Shown here in pieces: positions 43,701 through 55,205 of a stretch of DNA of 64,000 nt. Source of the DNA: Globisporangium splendens (lineage: Eukaryota > Oomycota > Peronosporomycetes > Pythiales > Pythiaceae); NCBI GenBank assembly GCA_006386115.1, contig VFIW01000026.1:62001-126000 (forward strand). Direction: 5' to 3'. A program made the position numbers and the translations under genes. The stretch's first letter is position 1. Each line of letters starts with the position of its first letter. The notes beneath the pieces were generated by a model that saw only the letters and a list, made by a program, of their open reading frames with translations, was not told the origin of the DNA and searched no databases.

Positions 43701-46359
43701 CACCAGAAAGCGCCTCGCGCTTGTGCTCCATACTGTTTTTCCTCCTGGGAATAGTTGCAAGTGCCACTTGCTCATGATCTCGGACAGCAGATTCAATGTA
43801 CTGAGAAAGTGTCGCCCATAGCGCTGCTGGCTCAAACCATTTCAGTGCCGCAACGACTTGTGGCCGCAACGTCGAGTGTGATAGGTGCTTGACAAGTGCG
43901 GGGATCAACATCCGCGAATTGCGAGCACTCTGAGAACAGCACTCGACGGCAGCCTGCACGATTTGCGGAGACGAGTGGTGCAGCAAGTAGACCAAAAAGC
44001 CATCACCCAAGAGCTCGGGAAGTTCTTTTCCAACGATCTTGAGGCACACAACGCGGGATTCTAGCGCCTTTTCTTCATGCAAGAGCCGCTGGAGGATCAC
44101 GTTGGCTTCTTCGTCCATCCAGTCCGAGAGACGAAGCAATGCGACTGCAGCGCACACGACCACAGATTTGTCTTCATCCGTGCTTTGCACCAGTTTGCTC
44201 AACATCTGCGAGCACTTTTCAGCGTCAGCATTGAATTTCTCGTACCCACTTGCAAGAATTGCCGAGACCCGTAATTGACAAGGTACAGTAAGCGACTTGT
44301 CCTGGATCATCATCATCAAATCCATCGTGTTAAAGATGCCAGATGGGAACGTGCTTGGATCCGGAAGCAGGTACGACTCTTGCGCTGACAGCACAAATTG
44401 GCGCTTCGCAGCTGTGTGCAAGCTAAGTAAGCGGAGCTTCGTATGTAGTGGTGTGATGGAGACGTCGCGGTGCTTCTTGTAAAACAGCGCGCGTAATTCC
44501 TATTCAACGTTTTTCGTCGCGTCAGAAACGCATTATGCATGAGCATGTCACGTTGGCAACGACAAAAATACACTTACTTGTGAGAAGAGTCCAATGTGTT
44601 CATGCGTAAGAGAGCTGAGCACATAGTTCACTTGGTTTTGAGCGCCAGAGACAAGCGTTTCTTTCACGAGCACGATCTGGATAGCACGCAATGGGAAAAC
44701 AGAAATGGTGAGGCTTACAGCGATAGTCTAGGCAACGCGTCATGGACCTACCTGATCGGGGGTAAAGTCGACAAGGGGGGACGTCAAGTCGAGGTATCCT
44801 TGACGCAGCGATGCATAGAACTCGGACGCATACGATTGGCGAGCGGCCAGCGCATCGATGAACCATGCAACGGCAGCGACACTCATGATGATACTGGAAA
44901 CATGCACGCACGTCAAAATACTACGCTATCAGCTTCATACAACCATAGCTGACGGTTCTCGTACCTCACCGAGGACGCGCCGATGAAACGGGCCACCACT
45001 TCAGCCGTCAAGATCATGGAGAAAACCGCACCAAAGATCCGAGACAAGGATCGGAAGGGACCGCACACAAAGCTCTTGAACCGCGATCGCTCACTAGCGT
45101 TGAATGGCAACCAGAGCAATTCACGTGCAGGGTTAAAAATCGCGAGCGAGATGGCGTTGTACAAAGCGCGCATGAACACCAACGAATGCACCGACTGTAC
45201 CACGATGAGAGAAGATGTCAGTTTGGTTAGAGCATCACTGCCATTATCGCTTCCTCAACTTACATTGGACGCGTATGTTGATGTGCCAAATAGGAACACG
45301 GAGATCGGGAGCATGCTGATGCCGTACATAACGCCAAAGCGCGTGAAAAACGGTCCCGAGGCGAGTTGCATCGGGATCATGAGGAAGCTCTGCACGGCGT
45401 TGATCTTGGTCAGCGACGCCTTCACGGCATCCTCGTCCTGGAGCGACAGCACCGACAGCGTCGTGTTGTCGACCAACACACGCATGACGGTCGCGAGCAT
45501 ATCGAAAAAGCAAATGTGCTTGAGATAATTGCGCGTCTGGATCTCGGAAATGATCGCCGCTGACGACGAGGACGATGGGGGTGAAGCACCACGGGAGTTC
45601 GCTCCGTTTTCGGATTTGCTGCTGCGTGGTGTGGAGCCGTTTGGTCGCTTGCCGGGTTTGGCGGTCTCGCTGTCTGTGGATGTTGGCGCGAATTGCTCGG
45701 CCGAGACATACAGCACGCCAGCCACGAATAATTGCAGACATGCGCCGATGATGAGGTTGTACTCGGTCGGGAGCGCGTGCTTCAGCACCGCCGGCAACAC
45801 GATGAAACTTGCCATCAAGCTCCCGAACGTCGTGCCGAACGTAATGAACCTGTTCACCCAAACGCATACACACACAGACAACATAATGAACGGACACACC
45901 CCAAATATCCAACAGAGCACGCATCGAGTAGTACCCAAAGTATTTCTTGGACTGCGAGACGTCAAACGCTTTGGCGCAGAGGTCCCAGAACTGCTGGTTC
46001 AGCAGCTGCGCCGAGATCTCGAGCCACATGTAGATCAGAACCGAGAGGCCGCGCGCGAACACGGGGAGCGCGAGCGACGTGACCGCCAGCGCGAACAGCC
46101 CCAGCGCCAGCGCGGCAGGACAGATCGCGTAGAGCACTCCCGAGGGCGTGTGGCGCTGCGCGAGCGCCGCGAGCATCTGGCTCGCCGCCGTGAGCGCATA
46201 CGCCGTGGTGAAGGAGAGCAACAGCGTGAGCGCCGCGATGCTGGACGCCGTGTAGCTGCGCAGGAAGATCGTGTCGCGCGAGATGTTGCCGAGCACCGAC
46301 ACGCAGCACTGCAGCGTGAACACGGCGCCGAAGAACGCCACGCGCGCCAGGATTCCCAT
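40767..46359 (-). CDS. Transporter-HEAT-cyclic-nucleotide-binding fusion protein
   Basis: Thirteen exons join in phase with no stop: 46359-45935, 45849-45264, 45194-44965, 44893-44752, 44676-44578, 44499-43465, 43401-43084, 43012-42920, 42833-42589, 42376-42231, 42132-41855, 41764-41159, 41084-40767. Product 1,506 aa. Residues about 1-430 are a polytopic membrane domain resembling ATP/ADP-translocase (NTT/TLC) or MFS transporters: SQSKKYFGFITFGTTFGSL and NPARELLWLPFNASERSRF are typical segments. About 480-1050 are HEAT/armadillo-like helices (VVVCAAVALLRLSDWMDEE; LLHHSSPQIVQAAVECCSQS). Then a good cyclic-nucleotide-binding fold (FAAEGDLGATAMYVVASGSV; GACIGQAALL) and a second, weaker one (GDTLYVDGTAAESTYVIIDG; GDCFGEE). 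The C-terminus is Pro/Ser-rich. Inference: nucleotide or solute transport gated by a cyclic nucleotide or nucleotide-like ligand. The frame consistency over 12 junctions makes the fusion credible. Confidence 0.82.
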
Positions 46360-46758
46360 GCGGACGAGGCTCGTTGGTAAGTGGGGAATGCGGCGGTGTG
46401 GTGTCACTGCAAAGAGGGGCGGACTTCAAGACTGTCCGTTGCACAACAACAATGCAATGCAATACAGTTTGTGCTGGCTGCATCTTTGGAGAAAGGCAGA
46501 GCAACGCACAATGCAATGTAGTGCAAATGGAGAGATGGGTACAGTGTACCATCGAAACTGCAGTGACAATGCAAAAGTGCAATGCAATGCAGTGTCAAAA
46601 GTCCGACAATACATTTGCAAAATGCATTGTGCTACAATTTTAGAGGTGGACAACTGTCTTGTTTAACACTGTGCGTTTGTAAATTCACAGATGCTGTACT
46701 GTACTAGCACGCATTTATCCCATTTTGGCGCCAAAATAGTCACAAGAAGAAGATCGAG
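46360..46758. promoter_or_regulatory. Bidirectional promoter with clustered AATGCA words
   Basis: 399 bp between divergent ATGs at 46359 and 46759. The hexamer AATGCA or its close variants recur many times, e.g. CAATGCAATGCAATAC (46449-46464), CAATGCAATGTAGTGCAAAT (46509-46528), GTGCAATGCAATGCAGTG (46577-46594) and AAAATGCATTGTGC (46619-46632). Such density is unlike other intergenic DNA in the window and could be a regulatory element array or a degenerated short tandem repeat. Confidence 0.5.
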
Positions 46759-49242
46759 ATGGCGCTGTTGGCGGAGATCGAGGAGCTCCTGGCGGCGTCG
46801 CGCGTGTATGCGGATGGCGATGTCGTCAATGCGAATGCAGAGATGCAGTCGCTGGACGAGATGCGCCACAAGATTCTCCAAAAGTGCGAGTCGGACCGCG
46901 ATCCGCGCTGGCTGTTGGCGCATTGTCACGTCGTGGAAAACATCGTGTGGCGTCGCGTCGTGCCGACTGAAGCTCAATGGAATGGGAAGCCATCGTCACA
47001 CGCGGTGAATGACCCGGTGGAGATGGACAAAAGGTCTGTAGTTATACTGGAGACTGCGGTGATGAGTGCCTACTATACGTTACAGCGGGTGACGAATCGA
47101 GCGCAGTCAATGGATGCACACGACGCGACGATGGAGGATGTCGACGAAGCGAGTGCGTTCGGACACGACCAACTTCAACTACAAGGAGCAGGTGCGACGG
47201 CACACGGAACACACGTGATCAGTGCGTATTCGAGTGTATTCGAGTGTGCGTTGTCGCTTCTCCGCACGGATGGTGGTGATGACGACGAACTTGGCAACGG
47301 CATCGGCGTCGCAGCGGATATCATGAGCCGGTTCGGAGTATTGCTGTCGGTCTGCTGGCTCATGACGGACGGCGCCAGCGCACTACCACGAGCGATCGAC
47401 TTGCTCTCCATTGCGGTAAGGCAGTGCGAAAAGCATCGCGAAACGCGGCAGCATGCGAAATCGGCGTTGTTTCTGCTGGGCATGCTTCATTTTGTGGAGA
47501 AGCGAGATTATGAGCAAGCGCTGACGTATTTTCGCGAGGCTACTATGCTGGAGAAATCCTCTCTTGCCATGGCCATTGGTGCTGATGAAAGCGGCGGCGT
47601 GTTCCACTATTGGTTTGCTGTCGCGTTGTACAAGAATGGCTGCTTTAGCGAAGCCACGACTCAACTCCAGTGCTGTCTTCGATGCAACTACGTTCCTGTC
47701 TCGAGTCTGAATCTGTCGGCGTTCTTGTATGCATCTGACAACGACTTTCATGCGGCAGCGTTAGATCTACAGCGTGCATTGGAATTAGATTTTCTTGAGT
47801 CGGTATCCATTTTCAACTACGCTGTTCTGCTCGGGGAGATGCACAATTTCGTGGCGCAGCAGCAGATACTCGAGTACTACGAGGAGGCCGTGCACCCAGA
47901 AGGAGACGTCGCGCTTGAGAAGGCAAAGAGAACGAGAAGCGGAACGCCGCGATCCAAGGATGCAAAAAGCAGTGGCACTAGTGATGGGTCGGCGTCGTGG
48001 TCCCTTTTCTCTAAGTCTCGGCTTGCAGCACTCTTTGCCCCACACGAAGCCCAAGTCACGCGTGAAATGACCAACAGTCAAATGGCATACGCGGCAATGG
48101 AAAACGGCAAGTGTTGTAGTAAGGTACTCGATCTAAACGTGTGTGCCCGTGTGACTGACTCTAGTGTTTGATTTTAAACGGCGACCTTGGCAGGCGATTG
48201 GCAGCGCTCGAAGCAGTACTTTGAAGAATTGCTCGCAGCATACACCTCAGCACCTACTGCACAGGTTCGTTTGACTTTCCCTTCATTGCATATTATGCTT
48301 TCTTTCACCATTTGCTCTTGTTTTTGCTGTGCCCAGTTTTTGCAAGCCTCGCGCGACTATATCTGCGTGCTCTTGCAGGTATGGATCACCTCTTTTTAGT
48401 CTGATTCCTATATTTTGCATGCAGCAAGAAACTGACTAATGTATTTTGTGCTTTGCTACTAGAACAATCTTCCATCCATGGCGCTCGAAAAATGCGAACA
48501 TCTGCTTGCCTCCTTAAGAACGAATGTCAAAGACGAAGCAGAGTATCTGGTGGCATACTTGTACAAAGCGGATGCGCTATTGAGTCTCGAACGCGTGCGC
48601 GAGTGCCATGAGTACCTTACGCAGACCGTGGAGCCGAAGATCTCAAATCGAGTCCTCTTGTTGAAGCAGCAGCCTCACCCGAGCACTGAGGAAGAGCGTT
48701 TGGTGTCGAACGAGATCACAGCGTGTCACATTCAACTTTTGAACAATCTGGCGGTCGCGACCGCATGCCAAGACAGTGTCGATGCAGCGATCTCGATACT
48801 TCGACGTGGCGTGGATCAGTATCCATATTCGCTCAGCCTGAAATTCAACCTGGTGCTACTACTATGGCGCAGTGAGGAAAGAAAAGACGCAGCGTGCTCG
48901 ATTTGGTTGGAAGCGCGTGGATTGTGCCTTCACATGGATATGGGCGACATGGGCGATGATCAGAAAGCGAGGGAAATGGTCACCGCCGCCGAAGACGCCG
49001 CTATTATGGCAGCGACTCGCACGCTATCTCACATCTCGGAGCATGTTCAGCGTGGAGAAGCGACTCAGTTAGGCAGCGGTCTGGACGACAACGACGGCAT
49101 TTCCAGCCAGCAGCTGCTGTACCTGGATGCCCTGGTGCTCAATCACTGGGGGAAGATTCGCAGCGCGAGTGCGATCGAGACGTCTGTCAAGTATGTGCAG
49201 TACCTCGACAGTCTCTCGGCAGCGGCGGCGACACACAAGTGA
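46759..49242 (+). CDS. TPR-repeat protein, function unknown
   Basis: Exons 46759-48115, 48194-48264, 48337-48378, 48463-49242 join in phase to 749 aa; the second and third exons are only 71 and 42 bp. Helical tetratricopeptide-like repeats are visible: HAKSALFLLGMLHFVEKRDY, ALTYFREATML, FHYWFAVALYKNGCFSEATT, LQASRDYICVLLQ, ALEKCEHLLASL, QLLNNLAVATACQD. No signal peptide or membrane span. Probably a scaffold subunit of a complex; TPR context alone does not tell which. The exon 1 donor was set to GTAGTA at 48116 because it restores CDWQRSKQYFEELL in frame. Confidence 0.78.
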
Positions 49243-49339
49243 GAGGCTAACAATACGCCATCAAGCCGTTACAAAAGGGCTGGACCAACAGAAATGGATG
49301 AAGTAAGTCTACTTTGGCAATCGACCTTCATTGAAGAAG

Positions 49340-49895
49340 ATGGAGACGACGACGGACGCGGCAAAGCCTGGCGGTGACTCTAATGCGAGTCGCGTCGATC
49401 ACGTTGACAAATGGTGGACTGCGCTGTCTCGTCTCGTCGCTGTGCAGCTCTGCTGCAGTTTGCTGCTGCAGCTCTCGTACGTGGCGTTCCCAGCGTACAA
49501 CTTTGCGCTCGCGCTGTGGTGTCTTGTGTGCTGTACACCGAAATGGGCGGCCAAGAACCCGCGGCTGCTCCCGTTGCACGTGCTGGTCATGGGTGTCTCG
49601 ATCGTCACGGACGTGATCTGGATGAGTCTCTGGGTCTCGGACCGCGTGTTCTACGACCAGTTTTGCGGCCAGAACGGCGTGTCCCCGCACGTCACCTCGC
49701 TCCGAGACGTGATGCTGACCGTGAGAGAAGGAATGGAAAAGTGTTTTAATAACAACGGGGAGAGTTCGTTCATCTGCACAAAATCTTCTCTCGCTTTCTT
49801 TCGTTACTTCTGCCATTCCCACGCGTCCTCGTCCTCAACTTCTTCGGTTCGAGAAGTTGACCACGGCCGTGCAACGTCGTCTGATCCTTCACTGA
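49340..49895 (+). CDS. Small polytopic membrane protein
   Basis: Preferred model: exon 49340-49720 plus 49854-49895 (donor GTGAGA, pyrimidine-rich acceptor), 140 aa. Hydrophobic segments: LSRLVAVQLCCSLLLQLSYV, FALALWCLVCCT, and LLPLHVLVMGVSIVTDVIWM, so three or four helices. No family recognised, though it resembles small type III membrane proteins such as AGTRAP-like ones in layout. Alternative: unspliced reading to 49966, which would add a Ser-rich tail of lower coding quality. Only 97 bp separate it from the TPR gene upstream. Confidence 0.6.
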
Positions 49896-49930
49896 ATGGA
49901 AGCTCTTCGGGGATTTCGCCACCGAGAAGT

Positions 49931-51183
49931 TCACTTTGTGGTGCCGTCCTATCAAGAAAGAAATAACAGAGTTCAGAATATGGGATGGCGCACAAGCAGC
50001 TCAGAGGCACGGCTCACTGTGACAATGTTGCGTACCTGCACGTCCCAGAGACCGTCGTCATCGACTTCAGTTTGCGTTGAGGCGGTCTGAAAAAGCATGG
50101 GCAGCGGTTGCACCGAGAGCTCCCGGATCGCGGCATCCTGCTTCACAATCAGCGCGTCTTTCTCACGAATAGAAGATCTAGTGGCCAACAATATTCAAGC
50201 AAAGTCAACACTTGGCGATTATGAACCACCATCAGCTTGAGACGCACATCAATTGTGTGGTCTCGACTTACTTTATCTCGTCCACGAAGCGCTTGTGCTG
50301 ATCTCGCATCTGTTCGAAGCACCACCACAACATTTTTAGGTGATGCGTCCACACGCCAGAAGCAAAAGCCTGCTGCACTCACCAGGTCATGCTGCTGGCG
50401 CTCATAGACGAGCACCTCGTCATGCCTCCTCTGTCAACATCACAACCAAAGCCAGCCATTCAATCGATCAAGCACCGGCACCTAACGCACAGCCAACATG
50501 TGCTGTACCTGAAACTGCTCAAGATCTTCTTGCACACTGCACTCGCGAGTACGCAGTTCGTCTTCGAAGCGCGTCAGCTCGCGCACGCGGAGCTCCAGGA
50601 CGCGCTGGATGCGCTCGATCTCGTGCTTTTGCGCCGTGGGGTCGCTCTGCAGCACGGATTTCGGCAAGTACCGCCCCGTGATGCGGTGGCAGAGCGTGCT
50701 CGCGTACGCAAAGAGCTCGGTGTTCTCGGGATCGCCGAGGCGCTCCAGGTAGGTGGACATTGGCTGCTGGTGCTTGACGACCTCGCGCTGGTTCTTCTCG
50801 GTGAGCTTGTCAGCAAACAGATTGGTCGACGGCGCAATGGGCGACGCCAACGGCACCTTGCGGATCGGCGACAGCGGCAATTGCTGGGTTGTGTCCGTGG
50901 TGCTACTGTGGTTCTTCATCTTGGATCTGGCACGTGGTGCATCGACGCCGTTTGCTTCGCTGGCGAGCAGGTCTGTGATGTTAAAGCGCGGCAACGAAGA
51001 CGAAGGGGAAAGCGCCACGGACGGAGGCGCGGACTCGAGCAGCGCTGCCACTGAGATGCTCCCACTGAGCGCCTTGCGGCTCGCACTGGTGGCTGCGCCA
51101 CTACTATGTGCAGAGTGCTGCTTCGTCGTGGACGCTGTCGCCACAGACGACGCAGCGCTCGAAGAAGGCGGGAAGCGCTGCAT
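49931..51183 (-). CDS. Coiled-coil protein, function unknown
   Basis: Exons 51183-50509, 50430-50383, 50309-50272, 50177-50036 and possibly 49948-49931 agree in phase; about 306 aa. The first 130 residues are Ser/Ala-rich and probably disordered. Then helical, heptad-like sequence follows (RIQRVLELRVRELTRFEDELR; EDLEQFQRRHDEVLVYER; MRDQHKRFVDEI; REKDALIVKQDAAIREL). If the last intron is not removed the protein ends instead at 49973. No domain recognised. Small in-phase exons of 48 and 38 bp within the coiled coil are notable. Tail-to-tail with the small membrane gene. Confidence 0.68.
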
Positions 51184-51468
51184 GACGCTTCAACATGCAA
51201 ATCGATCTGAAAAATGACGGAATTGGATGTTCGAGACTTGAATGTAGACTCACGAAAGGTCGCGAGTTTTCTATTATACAGATAGTGAAAATGCAAGATG
51301 CGATATAAAGGAATTCAGGGATGGACTGATTGCTATTAGAGGTTAGGAAACCAAGCACGAGAAGATGGACAGCAAGCAGATCTCATGGCAGTTGGGCATG
51401 AGCAACAGAGAGAAGCGCGCGCGGATAGGAGAGAACGGAGGGCAAGACAGCGAATGCCACGTAGGCGA

Positions 51469-51975
51469 CTACAGCGGCTTCTTCGAGCCTTCTTCGTGTG
51501 TATACGACGGGTTCCCATGCGTTGGGCTGTCTTCCACCGCGTCTGGCGTCGTGAAGCCTTGCAGATCCTTGAGGTCTTGCTGCAGCTCGTGCAGCTCCGC
51601 GTCCGCGCCGTCCGCCGGATCGAGGCCGAACGCCTTCATGAGCGAGTCGCGCAGCTCATCTCGTCCGTCGGCTAGTCCATTAGCACCTGCACCAGCAGTA
51701 GCTGCTGCGCTTGAGTTGCCGTGCGCCGACGACAGCGACTGCGTCAAGGCGTTTGTGCTCTGCCCTTGCTTCGTTGCAAAGTACGTGACACCGCCCGCGA
51801 GAATGGCCAGCGCCGCGAGCCCAGCAGCGATGATGTACCGAACCTTGGTGGACTGATTGCGTCGTGGCGGTCGCTCGTGCATCTCCACGTGCGGCACGCG
51901 CAGTGCGACGGCGAAGTCGTTCGGGCAGAGCGGATCGGACTCGCGTGGCGTCGACGACAAAGTCAGCGCCATCAT
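51469..51975 (-). CDS. Single-pass membrane protein, function unknown
   Basis: 168 aa, intronless, ATG at 51975. Cytosolic-type N-terminus with basic residues before the span (PPRRNQSTKVR), one transmembrane helix (YIIAAGLAALAILAGGVTYFA, about residues 47-67), then a Ser/Ala/Gly-rich and acidic luminal or outer part. Layout resembles the EF-hand gene divergent from it at 53212 (short charged N-terminus, one span, Ala/Ser-rich linker), so the two may be distant relatives; sequence alone does not prove this. Confidence 0.65.
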   Translation of the reverse strand: MMALTLSSTPRESDPLCPNDFAVALRVPHVEMHERPPRRNQSTKVRYIIAAGLAALAILAGGVTYFATKQGQSTNALTQSLSSAHGNSSAAATAGAGANGLADGRDELRDSLMKAFGLDPADGADAELHELQQDLKDLQGFTTPDAVEDSPTHGNPSYTHEEGSKKPL

Positions 51976-53211
51976 CTTCACGGCGACACTGCAGCAAAAT
52001 GCGATTGTGCGAAGCTAGAAGTCCGTTGGAGATGCTGCAGTTGCAGGCACGCGTTTCGGTGACGGTGCGTGGGGACATTTAAGAACAAGAAGAAGGGAAA
52101 CGAACAACACCCACGTGCATGCGCTTCGATCATGTCAACCGTTTATCCATTTTGCCTTTTCAAAGGGATACGACCTTTCATGGAGCTCAGGAAATATTTG
52201 TCTTCATTAATAGAATCTATTATTTTATAATCAATGAGCTCGTCAACTAGCAACGCGAACTTAAGTGGTAGTTCCAGAGAACAGAGATGCAAGGAGCGAA
52301 CTTAGAGGAAAGTTGCAAGACGAGGGGGAAACACTTTCAAAATGCATGCTTGTGTGCCGCTGACATGCAGGAAACACAAGGCAACGAGCAAGAAGGCGAT
52401 GCGCGTTGACCATCTAAAGGATGCGCCACAAGGAGCGCTGTCGCGCACATGTTGCACAAAGCGCGTACGTGCGTGTGTACGTGTGCGGTTGCCCTTTTAT
52501 CTGTTTAGTTTGCATGGAGCAACATCATGGCGCAATAAAAGAGAAAAAGGTAAAGATATCGTTCGCGGTGGGGCGTGTGGCGGACCATTTCCAGATGATA
52601 CATGCAAATGGACGGCTGTGGACAGCGCTCGCGCAACGAAATGGAAAGAAAGAAAGCGGTACGCGACGCTTCGTAAAGCACACCCCATGCGATCTTTTCA
52701 TGTGTGTGTCTGTTCACCGCAGATGCTGGCGCGGCGGCACATGGCGCACGAGGGACGCGTCGCTTCGCTGCGATCTTTTCCATAATGCGCGGTCAGCATT
52801 TGCCTGAGCATAGGCGACTTCTCCGGCTCGCCGCGGTCTCTTCGTAGTGCGTCTGAGCCGTGGATCGATGGACTCTTTGCGCATTCGAGTCCCCGCAATT
52901 TGGTGACGATTATAAGCAACAGACGATCGAAAGATCCGAGACCACAGACGGTCACGGTTCGCTGCGAGCAGACGCTCTCCTCGGCAGTGGTGAGTGCGGC
53001 TTTACGTCGTTGGTGTTGGAGACTCTCTCTCGCCTCGGGTCGGAGATCGTCGCCGAGGTGGTGGAAGCTCATTGCTCAATCATCCCTGTCGGTGAAGCAT
53101 CCATTTTCCTAAGAAGAGCGCGTGAGCAGAAACCCCAAAGCAAGTCAACGAACTCAAGTGCGTGATTGTGTCCTAGCTGCCTGCCGAGAAGAAAACAAGT
53201 AGTCTGTCAAT
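51976..53211. promoter_or_regulatory. Divergent intergenic region, 1.2 kb
   Basis: Lies between starts of two membrane-anchored protein genes. 52190-52290 is AT-rich. Short ATG frames occur on both strands (for example 52342-52785 + and 53072-52698 -) but neither has conserved features or convincing codon use, so none is called. Confidence 0.45.
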
Positions 53212-54726
53212 ATGAAGAGTCCAACTGCGTACGGAAGTGAAAACGAAGAAACGTCGTTCATTCGACGCATCGCGACGCTAGATCGCGCTGGTTCGAGCCG
53301 CAAGCAAAAGAACCGCCTTGCCGTAGCTGGTGCCACCATCGGCCTCATCGCAGCGTCCGCTGTAATCGGCTACACTGCTCTACGCGGAGGCAGCGTGGGC
53401 GAAGTCTCCATCCCAACCGAGCAGCTCGAGGCGTCGACGCACGCGGCGGCAGCAAACAGCCAGTTTGTGACTCCGCTCGACGACTCGTTCTACCCTTCGT
53501 TGGAGCAGCTCGATGCTGACCAAGACGGCGCAGTGAGTCAGACCGAGTACCTGAACTTCTTGGAGAAGAAGAAGGATGCAGATATTGCCGAAGTCGAAGC
53601 AGCGAACCTTCCCAAGGACATTGCCGACGACTTGATCGACAAGATCAATGCCAACTTCGACGTCGACGGTCCTTGCGTTGTGCGCGCGATGAGAAGAGTA
53701 CGTGGCTCCCACATTGCTGCTTCAGTTTAGATGTTTGCCACTCACTCGCTCACGTTTGCTTGTTTGTTTGTTCTTACTCCAGATCAAGGCTAACAAGATG
53801 ACGATTCGCGAAGAAAACCTCAAGCTTCTCTTTTATTTCTTGGACGAGTTCTGCCCAACCACTGCTGTTAATGCCAACCAAAAGTTGGTTGACCAACACA
53901 ACAGGGAAGGACTAACTCAACCTCCTCTTGTTGTGGAGACTCCAAGTAGTACTGAGGTGATCGGCATACCGGTAGTCGAGGAAGGCGAGCCTTCAACGAC
54001 TATCGTTATCGATACGCCATCTAGTCCAACTGAAGTCGAGGTCCCCGTTGTGACGGACGACAACATGCCAACGGATGAGATTGTCGTTGAGACCCCAAGT
54101 GGTCCTATGGTTATTGAAGTTCCGGCTGAGACGTCAGCTCCAGAGACCACCGTCGTTGTTGACACCCCATCGGGTCCAGTGGTAATCGACATCCCAGCCA
54201 TCGAAGAGGGTTAGCCGACGACTACCATCGTGATCGGCACTCCATCCGGCCAGGCTACAGTCGAGATCCCCGTTGTGACGGATGAGAACATGCCAACGGA
54301 CAACATTGTTGTTGAGACTCCATCTGGCCCAATGGTGATCGAAGTGCCTGTTGTTCCTGATACTCCAGTTGTTACCCCTGCACCAGACAACAGCTGGATG
54401 ACCAAGAAACAGTTCAAGCAACAAATTGGATCGTACTTCGCGGCAGAGGTCAAAGAACCTTGAAATCGCTGTCGAGGAAGCGGAGGCGAGAGAAAAGGCG
54501 CTCACCGACAAGATTAAGCTTCTTGATGATTGCATTGAGCAAGCTGCGAACAAGGTAAGCGACAACGGAGTTGCTGTGCGATGCGCGAGACTTGTCTTTG
54601 ATATGCTAACTCTCTGTCTTGTATTCTTCTTTGTAGTTCGGATGGTACGGCGTGTACGAGCAAGCTCCACACTTCCAGAACGCGGTCACTTGGGTGGCTG
54701 AGGACTGCATGAAGAACGGCAACTAA
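53212..54726 (+). pseudogene. Membrane-anchored EF-hand protein with TPS repeats, interrupted
   Basis: Exons 53212-53697, 53783-54554, 54637-54726. N-terminal membrane span (AVAGATIGLIAASAVIGYTA), then an EF-hand loop (DADQDGAVSQTE, canonical 1-3-5-12 spacing). After a helical section come six ~24-residue repeats of the form V-E/D-TPS-S/G-x3-V-x-V/I-P joined by acidic linkers. A C-terminal domain follows (EEAEAREKALTDKIKLLDD; FGWYGVYEQAPHFQNAVTW). Lesions: TAG at 54212-54214 inside the repeats, where the matching position of repeat 1 has Glu; and a frame change near 54452-54463, where removal of one A from AAA restores the frame to the C-terminal exons. Function unknown; likely a surface or endomembrane calcium-binding protein if intact alleles exist. 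Confidence 0.68.
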
Positions 54727-55205
54727 GCGTCGCGCGCGACTGTGAAGCCCACTTTACTTGCTGTGGAACAAGATATTGTGACCAGTGCGATGTAGTCGCG
54801 ACCAAGCGACTATCTCATCGACGAAGAAAACGTACATGTGCTCTACATCTCCATCTGCATATTGCATATCCATTCGTGCTTGCATTAGTTGTATATCGAT
54901 CGAAGGAAACATGCTCCGGCCGTGCAGTTATCCATGTAAATACAATAATTAACATGACGTTCTTTATTCTCTTAATTCGGCTGTGCTTTACCTTAAATAG
55001 CATCAAAGAGTCCGCGTTTGTAAATTAGTTAAAGAAAGCACCTCAAATCATATGAGTGCTCTGCTATTCAGTTCGACAAAGTCTGACTCCCCCTCTGACA
55101 AACCAATGCTGTAGATTCATTTATACTGTATATAACTTGATGAAACAGATATTGATTATCTTCCTAATATTGTGCTCTACATCATGTAATAAATAAATAC
55201 AGGAC
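54727..55205. other. AT-rich intergenic stretch
   Basis: 479 bp, visibly more AT-rich than surrounding DNA, particularly 54940-55200 with several TTTATA/TATATAA words. No gene seen. Confidence 0.45.

Noticed and set aside
45850..45895. Short 46-bp intron in the transporter fusion using the donor at 45895
   Set aside because: The 85-bp intron with donor at 45934 gives the transporter-typical KKYFGFITFGTTFGSL and a normal intron size.
52342..53072. Small frames on both strands between the two membrane-protein genes
   Set aside because: No conserved features, conflicting strands, and they lie where divergent promoters are expected.
5262..54214. Reassigned stop codons or selenocysteine as explanation of the in-frame stops
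   Set aside because: TGA, TAG and TAA all serve as normal terminators of intact genes in the window (for example TGA at 8348, TAG at 31320, TAA at 4748), and I see no selenoprotein family at the TGA sites.
29099..54214. RNA editing restoring the stops
   Set aside because: The best comparison (repeat unit versus TAG at 54212) needs a G-to-T type change, which known A-to-I or C-to-U editing would not repair.
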